Shown here piece after piece: positions 12,154 to 24,588 of a stretch of 64,000 nucleotides of DNA (the stretch's first letter is position 1; each line of letters starts with the position of its first letter). Under the pieces are notes generated by a model. The model made no database searches and was not told the DNA's origin. It saw nothing but the letters and a program-made list of their open reading frames with translations. Made by a program: the position numbers and the translations under genes. Origin of the DNA: Azadirachta indica (lineage: Eukaryota; Streptophyta; Magnoliopsida; Sapindales; Meliaceae); assembly GCA_022749755.1 (NCBI GenBank), contig CM040446.1, forward strand, positions 2,844,966 through 2,908,965, read 5' to 3'.

Positions 12154-15100
12154 TCAAAATTCTTCTTAAAATTATAAACTTTGAATTGGTGTGTTAGACC
12201 GATGGAAAGAACAAAAGCAAAATTGGATGATAATTGTAACAAGTTTCTTTTTTTGTACTTTTATAGATCATGAACAAGAAGAAGAAGAATATGGCTAATT
12301 AATTAATTTGATGACCATATTCTTGAAATTAAATGTTGTGTAATATGAACTTGCTTTCATATATTATTGATGCATTAATGAAGAAAAATCTATCAATATT
12401 GTGTTAATTTATGGTAGCAATCACTAATCAGAAGTATTCCTCTATCCAAAAATCAATCGTTTTTTTTTTTTTTTTTTTTCTACTGATTCAAAATCTAACT
12501 GAAGTGTTCTAAAATAAAAGATAGATAACAACCCAACTGTCAACTCAACCAACTTATTTCGGGGTTGTGAATAAAAGGCGTTCCAGGCAACGGACGGGTG
12601 TGTACGCGTCTGAGAGCTTCATTAAAGCAATATTTAAGACGGTCGCTAAATTGCAGTCTTGATTTTCGAGTAAGAATAAAGATCACCATTTAATTATTCA
12701 GCTAAAATTCACTTTGTGTTTTGTGCAATTTTTAAAATAAATTTTTTATTAGGAGAATTTTTGTACGGTCTTGATTTTCGAGTAAGAATAAAGATCACCA
12801 CTTAATTATTCAGCTAAAATTCACCTCCTGTTTAGTGTAAGTTTGAAAATAAATTTTTTATTAGTAAAATTTTTATATTCATACGTGTGAAAGGAGAGCA
12901 TAAAATAAAAGAAAAGCACTCCTTAATGACTATTATATCTTTCTTTACGTAGGTAAGATTAATGTATACTCATAATTTATTAACTTTTAATTAATCACGC
13001 TCTATTATATTTATAGCACATTTTTTATCATCAAAATTACCGAACCTTGTGAAATGATTTCCCTTAAATTTATAGGTACATAAATCATCTTTCCAACAGT
13101 TTAAAATCTAACTTCGTTGAGTTTGAAGAACATGAGTTATATTAAAAATAAACAAAAATGTGCAAGTTATGTTTTTACACCGCCCCTTTAAAATAGCAGC
13201 TATTTTTAACATCGCAACACTTAAAATTTAAGTAACCGTAAAAGGGAAACATTTTAGATCTCTTTGTAAGATCTTTAAAATACCTAAACATAATGATTCT
13301 TAAATATGTATTTTAAGAGATATGGACTAAATACAAAAATATATTAGACTAGTTCGAAGTTATACTTAAGTTCTGTTGAAACCCAATTTTATCCCATTAA
13401 ATACTTAAGTTAGTTGAACCTTTGCTTAAAAGGTTGTGAAGTAATCAATTTGTGTTTTCTTAGTCGAAGAATCATATCAATTGGCGTCTTGATCTAAAAA
13501 ATATGTTTGTTATATAAAACTTGTGCAAAATTGATTATTTTCTGCGATTTAGTCTAATTTATCTTTTAAAACTCAATATAAAAGAAAATGCGTAATTTTG
13601 TGAAAGCTAATAATATTTATAAGTGCAAAATTATAGTATATTTGTTGATAAATATACACTTAATTACTTTAATTTTTATCGATAGTACACTTTAAAATTA
13701 AATAACAAATCTAATTTACATGTCCATGATTAAGAGAAATAACAAAGCTTAATAATACACTTATACATCTCTACTAATTTTTTATCGATAATTAATGTTA
13801 CCATTTTGGTCTTTTTTATAATATGATTTAAAAATACATGTTATCCACAATATCTAATTTTTGTCTTGTACAATTTAAACACTATCATTTCAATAGATAC
13901 ATTAGCAACTAATTAATATTCAAACTTTAATGCATATAAACTAGTCGGTGACAATGTTCATATTTTCTAAATTAGAATTTAGTATATATAAATCAAAATT
14001 ATGTAATTATTGATGTGATACCTCACATGAAAGTAACAACATCAACAATAATAATAATAGTAGTAATAAAATGACTCAATCGGGCAGGTTGTTAAGATCA
14101 TATATATATGTAGATATCTCAAATGACACAAACACATATATGCCATACAATAAATTCAAATCAAACTAATTATCTGACATAAACATACATTTAAATTTTA
14201 TTGAAAAATCAAAAAGGAACAAGAAAAAATATTAATTCATATTTCTCCAAATATTTGGTTCCTATTCTTGGCCTTTTCCCTCATCTTGCTAACTAATGCG
14301 ATTTTGACATTTCTTGCATAACTAATCACATGTTCTTGCATAATGTCTCCAACTTATTCCATTAATGTTTTTGTCAAAAGCTTACTAATACTAATATTAA
14401 TAGGCCATAGATATTCATAATGGATATGTATATAATTTCAACATTACGTTTATTAATTATACATCGATCAACAGAAGATCTTATATATATTTGATTGTTC
14501 ATGCTTGTTCTAGCAGTTTCGTTTATCATGGAACTTGTATTATATATGTTGTGACATGACCTCAATATGATTAATTCTTAAAATCAGCTAGGTCACCTAA
14601 CCTTTTTTTAGTCTGTTCTCAAGCAAAACTCTTATTAAGTTATTATACTAAGTATAAATATTACTTCATTTTCCCATAAATTTAAAGTAGCAACATTATC
14701 ATTCAAAAGGACAAAAGACTTTTGCAAATATTTAATTTTATAATACGACCTCACATTAAATACCACTGACAAATCGCTGAAATTGAGCATATCGATAGAA
14801 AGATACGTTTAACAACCAATGAATTATAGTACGATTATGTGGCACTAAGCTTAGCGGCAATAATGAGTTATCTTAAAATCAACCAATTTTCCCTCCCCTC
14901 TAAGAACATTAAGTAATTAATCTACAGAAAAATTTAAACGTGTCTGCAAATCCAAATTAAGAAATTGCTAATAAAGAATACACGTGCAATTATCATATAT
15001 TAGACAATTATTTTATATGGTTCCAATTTTATTTTATTTTTGTCATTGAAATCTAAGTTCTTATTCAAATCTTTTTCGCTTTTGCTCTTACAAAAATTCT

Positions 15101-15660
15101 TAGAAATTGATAAATTTAAATATATTTATCATGATTTTAAACAAGAGCAGAAAATATTTGCGTGCCCGTATAATTTTAAATATTTAAAGATATAATTTTT
15201 ATGCCCGTATTTCTCCTATCACTGGGCCTGCTCTTGGGACAGATTCTGTAGCCGGTCCACATGAAATCAGTTATTTTCCAAACACCACTCTTGTTCTGAT
15301 TACACCCCTTTTGTCAAATAGTTTCAACAATGATTTATCTTCTTTCCTTTTTCTCTCTCTTTCTATTTTCATACATATGATTTTTCTACAACACTTAAAA
15401 TAGGAATGTCCAATTAATTATATTTTTAATAATTTGATTAAAAGCAATAACAATATTCAAGGATTGTATTGTCGGTGTACTTAGAAATTAGTGGGTCGAA
15501 ACAGTTGGGCCTGGCTATGAAGCCTTAGAAATCGTCCAAGCGCACCCCGATAAAACGCTGGGCTTGTTAAGACACGTTCTGGCCTTTTTTGGCTACCACA
15601 TCATCCGTCTGCGTCAGTGAACAATACCAAGGTGACACCGCACAGCTCTCTCTTTGCGCC
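12151..15660. other. Intergenic region between CER3 and the next gene
   Basis: This AT-rich DNA holds the CER3 3' UTR at its start, a poly-T run near 12,460 and a two-copy 112-nt tandem repeat (listed separately). No gene could be supported. The last 250 bases are clearly more GC-rich and probably contain the promoter and leader of the next gene. Confidence 0.65.
12655..12878. repeat. Two-copy tandem repeat, period 112 nt
   Basis: The motif starting GTCTTGATTTTCGAGTAAG occurs at 12656 and again at 12768. It is followed in both copies by nearly the same 90 or so bases, including a shared AATAAATTTTTTATTAG segment. The copies differ by scattered substitutions, so the duplication is not very recent. 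Confidence 0.9.
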
Positions 15661-15671
15661 ACGCGTCCACA

Positions 15672-15755
15672 ATGATATCAGCCGACAAACTTGAACGGTT
15701 ATGCGGAAGCGTTTTCATCGTTTCGCAGTTTCTGCGAAGGGAAAAGCAAAACTGA
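15672..15755 (+). other. Candidate uORF (27 codons) before the unrecognised gene
   Basis: An ATG at 15672 opens a 27-aa frame (MISADKLERLCGS...) that stops at 15753-15755, nine bases before the main ATG at 15765. If the transcript starts upstream of 15672, this would be a complete uORF ending almost on the main start and could lower its translation. The transcription start is not known, so function is inference. Confidence 0.45.
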
Positions 15756-15764
15756 ACACCAAAG

Positions 15765-18700
15765 ATGGAGAAGAGAAAGAGAGTGTCATTAGGAGTTCAA
15801 AAGGCGAAGTACAAAATCAAACTCAGCAGGAGAAACAAAAGGACATTGCTCAACAATGTTGTTGATTATCTCAAGTCAGATTCTTACATGTTTGCTCCTC
15901 TCATCCACTCTCCGCCGGCAACAATCAATTTTCCCGCTGCAACAGGTATGAGGTTTCTTAAGTTAGTTTTTGTATATCTGGAAGTGCGTTTATGGTCCGC
16001 TTCAATTAAGTGTTTTTTGTTTTTGTTTTCAGGGTTGGAACTAAGAGAACCCATTAAAGGAAAGAAAGAAAGAAAGATTACTGAAGAAGATTGTGGATTA
16101 TCTGAAATCTGACTCTTACATATATGCGTCGTGTTCTGATCCGCAACCCATCAGTTCTCCTCCTAAAGGTCCTTTTTTTTTATTTCTGGGTTGCTTGTTG
16201 TATGAATTTTCGCTCCGGATTGAGCTGGCAATACGGCAACTGTGACTCAGCTAATGGTTTAGTGTTGAAAATAGGAGAGTTGCCAACGGCGTTATTTGAA
16301 ATAGTCTATTTTGGGATATTTGAATATAATTGAAGTGATGGCAAAAGTGAAGAAGAATGTCTTTCATGATTATTACACTTAGATGTTTTGGCGTGCAGTC
16401 AATGGTGCTGAATGTGTGAAGTTGTTTTTCCTTATGTTTGTTGATTCTTATTCAGAAATTAAAGCCTTGTCATTGTTGGCAAGCGATGCTTCCATTGGCT
16501 ATGGTGGTGGAAGACTAAAAATTACCTCAATTCCCCCTGTCTTCAGTTTTCCTTCTCTTTATCTAGCTGGGCTCTCCCTTCGGTGAAAACCTTGTATACT
16601 TCATAAATTTTCCATTAGAAAGAGGAAAGTGTTTTCAACCATTTAGAAGCTTTAAATTTGACGAGATACGTGTGAGTTTGAGAATATGAGACTTGCCCGA
16701 CACTTAGTGGAGATGGTGTATCTCAGTCTCCAAGAAGGTCCCTGTGTGTCGAAATTTAAGCTCAAGGTATCTTAGTTGAGGTCTTCTTCTATTTTAAGAA
16801 GACGAAGACAACAGATGATGAAGTTTCCTTGTTGTATGTAAAATATAACCTTTTTGGTGGCATTTCAAGAATTTCCATCCCAAGAGGAGGTTTACCAGCA
16901 TATATCCATAGCAAAATTCTCTCTCTCTCCTTAATCTGCAAGTTAATGACTAATGAAGTCATCAAGCGTATTATATAAATCAACCAAAAAGTCATTCAAT
17001 TTGTTATAGGGAAGACCATGGTTATGCAATAGGTATAAGAATACGTTAACAATATTATATAGATTTATGACCATGTAAGTTTATATAAAGCATCAATGGC
17101 ATGCCTTATGCAAGAAAAGTCAAAGGTTTGCTCTAGGTTGGTCATCATATTCTGCGAGAGTTCATTAGAAAGTAAATGCTTATATATTCTCTGTGACTGA
17201 GACAGATAGCTTTTGTCAAAGCTTTTTATCAGGTAGGTCTTTAGATACATTGGGCAGAAATATATGTCAAATCAAAAGCGTTAGCTGTTTGAAGCTAAGC
17301 GGTACTTTTATGGAATAACTGAAAGTCATTAGGATCATTAATGCTGCACCTTCAAAGAGGATGTTTTGTATAGGTGTTGCTGAGCATGACGAAGAAAATG
17401 AAGCTTATTACAAGATAGGCTTTAACTCCTCTGTTGCCATGCATCTTCAATTTGAGTTGCATGTGATGATGATATTTCTCCATTCTCGGTCGCTGACATT
17501 TCATAGCAACACTAGAATGTCCAAAAGCAAAAATGCCTGTTGAGGGACAGGTTATAAATGCGATGATGTTCACATAGGCAATGTAGATGTGTTTAAAATC
17601 ATACTTATGCCATTCTGACATGAAAAATTACACCTGCCAGATATTAAGAGGCATAAAGAGTCATGATTCTTTCTGGTATTAGAGTGGATTAGACCTGATA
17701 CTATTAATTTCTGTCCCTTTTATGCTAATGCCCTTAGATTATAACAATTTCTCTCTGAAGAGAACAGATAAAACCAACAAAATAAAACCTTGGAGCAATA
17801 TATTGAGGTTGCAAGGAGGAGCCGGTAAGCTAGGGAGTCTACATCCGCACTTTTTTGCATCTGAAATCTGTCTGCCATATGCTCATAGCTACATCAATCA
17901 TTTGATATCCCCTGTTTAAAAACAAATCTCTTCTTCCTATTTTCCACTATTATATATTAGTTTTGGTGGTTATCTTGGGCCTTTCTTATTGTCTATTACA
18001 AGTTTCTCTTTGGTTGCTTAACTGTTTATTTTCTATTTTTATTTTATTTATTTTTTGTTTTTGATTTCAGGATCTATTCGGTATGCGAAAAGGGTCAGAA
18101 TGGAAATCTCAAAAAGAACATTGACTATGGAGGACAACCAGCCAACAGTAAACTCAGCAAATATGATGGCGGAAGACCAACTCTTTGAAGGCAATATTCT
18201 TGAAACAAGCATTTTGGATTCGCAAACTTTAGCTCACAATGAATTAGCAAAGAATGTGGCTTATCCAAATTGCCGCTCTTTGTCTGTATCAGGTCAGCAG
18301 CTTCTCCACTGGCAGATGCTTTTCGCTTCTTTTGTTATTTTCATTATGCACTTCCTCTGGCATATACATGCTGAAAATTGGTTGACCTAGAGCTAATTTT
18401 TGGAAGAATCTACATATTTAATGAGGTTGATTTCCTAATGTTGTGAGCAGTGAGATGACATTTTGAAGTAGTGCATGTCTTTTCTTCAGCAGAGACGTGC
18501 ATCTCTTCTGATTATAAGTCAAAACCGGTGACAGAATCATTGCAATTATTGGCAATGATCAAAATTCTATGGTGCAATAATTTCTTCCAAGTAATGTTCT
18601 ACTAGGAATTGGCTTATATTTATGTTCCATGAAGAATTAGCAGGAGTTGCAAGTTATTGAAACTAAATTCATATTCTTAGACCATTTTCAACCATCCTGC

Positions 18701-19005
18701 TCCAAGGAGTCATCAGGTTATATTGATGATTTTCTCTTTTGTAATGTTCTCTTACACCAACCAACAGAATGTCAGACATCCATTTAACTTAAGTATCTTG
18801 ATCCTCAATCTTTTGAGAACTATCCTTGGAATTCTGCCAAAAGAAGTTTTTTACTTCAGTAAAAAATAAGCCAACATTGACCTCTGTTGAATATGGTTTT
18901 CCTCTAGTATAATGGTTTTCCAAATTGACTCTCCAGACCTAATATGTGGTTTCTTGTGTTACAGGGATGCTTGACTCACAGCTAAGGAAGCTGCTAGTGG
19001 ACTGA
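15765..19005 (+). CDS. Unrecognised 188-aa protein with duplicated DYLKSDSY motif
   Basis: I do not recognise a named family. By gene order it could correspond to Arabidopsis At5g57790. Four exons join in frame: 15765-15945, 16046-16168, 18071-18292, 18965-19005. All internal junctions are phase 1. Exon 1 encodes a very basic N-terminus (MEKRKRVSLGVQKAKYKIKL) and then LLNNVVDYLKSDSYMFAPL. Exon 2 encodes a similar block, LLKKIVDYLKSDSYIYA, followed by a Pro/Ser-rich tail. This similarity is the main evidence that both exons are real and defines the exon 2 frame. Exon 3 is polar and acidic, and exon 4 adds 13 residues ending LRKLLVD. No membrane segment or signal peptide is seen. The exon 2 acceptor that keeps the frame (AG at 16044-16045) is weak. 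A stronger acceptor 13 nt upstream would give an 86-aa truncated product. Intron 2 is about 1.9 kb. Exons 3-4 are less certain than exons 1-2. Confidence 0.68.
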
Positions 19006-22000
19006 AACGTTGGTATGCCATGCACACAAACTTAGGTGGGTATATATATATATATATATATAAACAAAGTCTTGACTGAAAAAAGTATACACAACGTAAA
19101 TTCCTTAGAATCTTTGCTTTTTGTTTTGTTTTAATTCTCTCCCGGTTTTCCTTATTTGCCTGTTCTGAAAATTGGATAATCATTAAGCAGTTGTAATACT
19201 TGAGTTTCTTGTTCATGAATTTGTTTGATACTTACTATGCAAAGGACATTGTTATGCTCGTTTTCTCTTTAGCTAAGCACCAACCTGGACCATTGCCTGG
19301 CCTATGTAGAATTTGAAAACAGGTTTCATTGAAAATCAATGTCATTTACTTGCTCATTTTGTGTACAATAGAACTTGAAGTTCAAGCCGGGCTGTTGAAA
19401 TTTGATGTCAATGTTAACATATTTTGTTAAACAGTCGTGGATTTTACTTGATCCTGGATAATAATTACAGGGTGTATATGTTTGAAGTTATGTTTAAAGA
19501 TGAAACGTGTATAGTTACAGAACTTTGTAATCATTACTTCACTCTGTGTTAACAATTATTTTCTTGAAGTTGGTTCAAATCAATGCAAGCAAAGAAAGAA
19601 ACGAAATTGGGGGCAGTGAGGCAATAATTGAGTTGTTCCATTATAAAATTGCTGGCTTACTACTAATGTTCCGAATGATTAGATTGATCGGCCATACAGT
19701 AACACTGTATATTACCTGTCTAGATTGAAAGATGATAATTTGATGATCTCTAAAATGATTACTTCGAAAAGGAATTTGATTGCTTGCACTTCTGGCTGAT
19801 TATGTTCTTGTCTAGAGGGAATGAGGCTATCAATGTGCACCATTGCACCCAAGCGTGATAGTAGTGGTTTAATTCCGAAGCCATCTTCAACTTTAATTTC
19901 AATGGAGGTGTCATAACTTTAAAATTAGAGTTAGCTGTAAAATTGGACGCATAAAGTTTAACCTTTGAGTAAGTGTTGGTATTTAATGAATATTTTAAAC
20001 TATTGTATTTGCAAAGTGAAAATATTACAGTAAATCATGTCAATATGCCATCAGTATAACAGTAGAAGTTTTAACTTGTTAGATGTTTTGTAGGCAGATG
20101 AATTTGGGTACGGCGGTCTGGATTTTAGCAATGATTGAAGATACATTTAATGTAAGCAGAGACGGTACAACTGCTGGGCGAAGTTAAACAGTTCGGTTTT
20201 TGTTTGCTTCGGTTTGTGTTGTCTAATCGAGATTCCGACCTCTGTGATTACTCCAATTCCAGGTTCTGTCGTGTAATGTGTATCATTAACTATGACTGGG
20301 GACACCAAAATGCTTTCCTGCGGTAATTCTTGCTGGTGAATTCATTTAATGGTCAACGCTCAGAAACTGTTAAAATTTGCTTGGGAAAACCTAAAACAGG
20401 AATGTTCTTAAATCGATGACTATGGATAGTTAGGAATTAAAAAGGAAGAAATTAAATCATATCGTGTGGTGCTGTATCAACATGACTAATTGTGGAACGA
20501 AATAAATAATTTAAACACTTAGATTTCAGAGTTATATGTTGTTAACAATTAACCAATCACAATGAATCCTATATATTCTCAATTTACACCTCTACTACGA
20601 TCAATGATCACCATACATCACGACCAAAAGTTAAATAACAAAAACCAATGAGAATGTCATTTAGTAGTCGACGAATAGATCCATATATATGATACCTAGT
20701 ACTCTTCCCCACATATATAATTAAGAAACTTCAGACGCCCACGCATGTTCTGTTTGGCACCAAAACTAGCAACGATTTAAAAAGTATGGTCCCCATAATT
20801 ATTTCCCAAAACATTAGAATTTTATCAAAATTGGGGAGTTGAAAGGGAAGGAAGATAATCCAAGACGAATATTTTTTTCGGAAAATTAATATTGAATGGG
20901 GGAATGTGACCCAGAAATATTTCCAGGCAATAATGTAACTGAGAGAGAAAATAAGGGCCTGAAAAGAAAGGGTTAGGAAGCAGATATGATCGTATCCACT
21001 TGTTCTCAGTTTGAAATGAAAACAGCTTTAGCCCTTACAAATGCACGTGTGTGGCAATTAATATTGAAATAGACTTTCTTCAGGAAATTTCACGTCGATT
21101 TATATCGAGGCTAGGCTGGTTTATTGGCTTGTTTTGAGGACCATCCATGTTAGAAAAGGATTTGGTTCCTTGTCCGTATGCAAAACCATGCACGCTTTAA
21201 TGAGTTAAATGAAATCATCAAATTGGCTGACAGACAATGAATGCATGATGAGAACAAACAAGTCAAGGAAAGAAAAGACCCCGGCCATTTCTCTCTCTGT
21301 GTTACTACTACTACTAACTACCTTGCTCTTGCCAATACTCAAATGATTTGTTTTACTGTAGACTTATCAATCGACCATGTAAAAAAGCTTCATCGTTTCG
21401 TTGGATAGGATTGATCCTTTCGTTGAACAATGATATATTAAACAGGAAATTGACATCTACTGCAGTGCACATGATGCATATTTTGAGGGAGTGGAAAAGT
21501 CTGTACCTGGTAATATTTATTACACAATGTGTTGAGTACAAAAGATGACTTCTTACGTATGTCATACATGTCGGCAATGTGACGGTGGTAAATAGAAGTT
21601 AATGAGAATGAATTGAAGCTTTCTTCGATCAGTCATCTATCTGTGATTGGATTGATTTTGCTCGAAACCAATTAAAGGCATACCCACCTCACTGTTTGAG
21701 GGAGATACCAAGGCTTAAATGGTTTGATCGCGAAAGTTCACGAGGGAAAATAAAGGTGTGATATTGATTGGCAAATTGATTGATTGATTGATTGACTGAT
21801 TTTCCCGGCGTGCGGCAAATTTTCTTCTCTTTATTCGTTTTTGTTTACTAGCTAGTTTCAAGAGATATAAAAGATTGTTTCTTTTATCTAGCGTTGGTTA
21901 ATGAATCAAATACCAAATAAAAATGCATAAACCTTATATTGATTAACTAGCTAGTGATTTGGTGGTATGAAATCTTTTCCCCAATTCATCAGTCTTATTA

Positions 22001-22500
22001 ATGGGAGATCATTTTTTTAAAGAAAAGAAAGTAAAAATATTTCATCTTGAATATAAAAATTTGAGCAACAGGATTAAAATAATTAAAAATTTAATGTTAA
22101 AATATGTTTGAATTTAAAGTACTATAACTAATAATTATTAGTTGTTTGATGAAAACACTATATGTAAAAATGTTATTTTAGAATAGTGTTCAATTTACAT
22201 AAAAGTTAATGTTTATCTAATTTTTTTTTACTTTAAATACCAACTAATAATATCAAAAATTATATATGAAGTACATTGAGTATACAAATATGAATGGGTT
22301 TTTCCGACCGATCCATCCTGTAAAAAAGGTTAATGAGTTTGAAATAGGTTTGGTTCACAGTGAATAAACATTTGATTGATTCCACATGAAAGTCAGCAGG
22401 AAAATCCTAGGGAGGCTGTACTTTGGATAACATTTATAACATTTTCTCTCTATAGACAGATTACAATTATTCAATCACAAATCCATCTCCATCTCACACA
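19006..22500. other. Intergenic region, no gene supported
   Basis: The first part probably contains the 3' UTR of the preceding gene. A (TA)11 run sits at 19041-19062 and a GATT repeat near 21,775-21,795. The remaining open frames are short and compositionally unlike the coding exons nearby. Confidence 0.6.
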
Positions 22501-22508
22501 TGCACACA

Positions 22509-22514
22509 CACGTG
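22509..22514 (+). promoter_or_regulatory. G-box (CACGTG) upstream of small HLH gene
   Basis: A perfect CACGTG lies about 30 bases before a TATA box and about 110 bases before the ATG. Such sites are bound by bHLH (PIF-type) and bZIP factors. Binding here is inferred from position only. Confidence 0.55.
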
Positions 22515-22539
22515 CGGTGATTTTGTGCCCTATTTTGCC

Positions 22540-22547
22540 TATAAAAA
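22540..22547 (+). promoter_or_regulatory. TATA box of small HLH gene
   Basis: TATAAAAA at a consensus position predicts a transcription start near 22,570. This makes the leader about 50 nt, CT-rich and ATG-free. It also supports 22621 as the start codon: the upstream extension of the reading frame lies partly before transcription starts and begins at GTG. Confidence 0.7.
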
Positions 22548-22620
22548 GCACCCATCTTCGCCCTCAATCTATCAACCCCATCACTCAATCTTTCTCTCTT
22601 CTCCATTCTCTCCCTTCAAA

Positions 22621-22860
22621 ATGCGATCAAGTTTACCAACAAAGGGAGTGCTGAATATGAGCAGAAGGAAAAGAAGAGTGAAGATCTCTTCAACTGAGAG
22701 GAGGCTTAAGCAGCTTCGGAAGCTAATTCCTGCAGCCGGTAATAGTTGCTCAGAAATATTGAACATGGATAACTTGTATCAGATGACTGAAAGTTACATC
22801 TTTTTCCTGCAAGCTAAAGTGAGTTTACTCAAGAGTTTATCCTCATACTATGGAGTCTAA
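22621..22860 (+). CDS. Small atypical HLH protein (79 aa)
   Basis: This is a single-exon frame starting at the first ATG after a good TATA box. After an Arg/Lys-rich stretch (SRRKRRVKISS, residues 15-25) come a first amphipathic helix ending LRKLIP, a loop with GNSCSE, and a second helix (LYQMTESYIFFLQAKVSLLKSLSSYYG). The LxxLIP...TxxYIxxLQxxVxxLKxLS pattern is that of plant atypical HLH regulators such as UPB1, PAR1/2 and IBH1 relatives. The canonical basic H-E-R spacing needed for E-box binding is absent. It probably acts by dimerising with other bHLH proteins in the nucleus. The exact subfamily is unresolved; UPB1-like is a guess. Confidence 0.8.
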   Translation: MRSSLPTKGVLNMSRRKRRVKISSTERRLKQLRKLIPAAGNSCSEILNMDNLYQMTESYIFFLQAKVSLLKSLSSYYGV

Positions 22861-24553
22861 TAAACAAAATTAAAGATTTATCTCTTTTAATTACTGTTCC
22901 TGTATGTATCCAGGCCAGCAGATGAATGTATAAATCTGCTCTAGTGAATGTATTTTTATCATTTTAATTTGTACAACAAATAAAAAAACGTTGAACTTTA
23001 TATATATATATATATATATATACCAAATTTAATCTCATTAATTTCGATCCTCATTTCAATTTAATTATATGAAAGAATGTTAAATGCTGAACTTTTATCA
23101 TTCAACGGCTAAGTCTGGGGATAGATTGATAGTGTTGTTGCTCTGCATTTGGGACAACCAAACATCAAACCGTGCATATGAAATGAAACAAAGAAATCAA
23201 TTAATGCATGAAAGGAAAATATGTTGACTGGTGATTTGAAGGCTCAATTATTGGATTAGAGAGGAGAAACGTATGCCTTTCATTCTCTTGGATAATAGAA
23301 ACACAAAGAGAAAAAGAAAAAAATAATTACACGCTTGTGGAATGTGTTGTGTGGTATAAGCACTTGCCAACTAACGCAGTCAAAATTAATGAAATGAAAA
23401 GGAGTCCTATCCATCTATAGCTTACCTAGGGTTTGCATATAGGTTCCTAATCTAAACTTTCATCTCAATGATTGTACACCAACCAAAAAAATCTCCAAAA
23501 CTCAATAAATTAACTTAAATCGGAAAAGAATTCAGATTTTCGAACTACGCTACACTATTGCATAAATAATTGTTGCCTATAAATTAATTATATACGCATA
23601 TTATGATTATTTAGAGGATTGAATTATTTGATGCCCTGTTGTTGTGACCTATTTTTTGTTCAGAGGGTATCATCAGAAACAGGAAAAATAATATTGTACA
23701 TTCGATCAATTTTGGTAGTTGTCAAGCAAAGATCACCAAATTACCTGTATTATTATCTGTTAATTCAAGTGTTTAATTAAAATTTTAAAAATCTCATGGA
23801 TTCCTCTCTCTATTCGCCAATACTGTTCCTTCTTTTCTTTTTTTTTTTTTCTTTTTGAAGCAAAACCCTAGTTGCAAACAAGTGATCAATTATCATTAAA
23901 GGTTAGATTACAACTACTGAATGAATTAATTATAAATTGTGGCAGGCCAACTTCCTCGCATGATAATGGAAAATTTAATTAAATTGCTAGCTAGGGCTAA
24001 GCTTATAACCTGCATTCATTTATATTTATACACACACACAGAGAGAGACGCTCTCCAATTATTCAGGCAAATGGATCAAAGACTGAAATGAGAATGACAA
24101 CCCTAAAGTGTTTTTTGGTTTTTTTCTATTCAAAGTCAAAGACACTTTTATTATACATATTAATATATATAATTAATTTGCATGCTCGATGATGATGAAA
24201 TCCCTTGCATGCATGTATGTATGTATCTATGTATGTATCTATTTATGTTTGTATGGATATGCCTGCATGCACATGTAGTAGACATTGAATTCCAATTTGA
24301 ATTGCAAAATTATATATGAATGTGTGACTGGGCCTATGTGAATGTGTGACTGTATTTCCAGTCGTGCATGACCACCACATTTTATGTCATTTTATGTAAC
24401 TTACAAAATTTTAAACAGTTTCAAATGTCTCTGTATGTAGATATTGAAATAATATTAATAATGGATAAGGTACGTCACTGTTAATGAGGCATCTATAACT
24501 ATTCAAACCACAAAAATGAAAATAAAAATTGAAAATCATGCAATCATCTCCAA

Positions 24554-24588
<35 letters not shown>

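Noticed and set aside
22525..22620. N-terminal extension of the 79-aa HLH protein
   Set aside because: It starts at GTG and crosses the TATA box, so it cannot be in the mature transcript.
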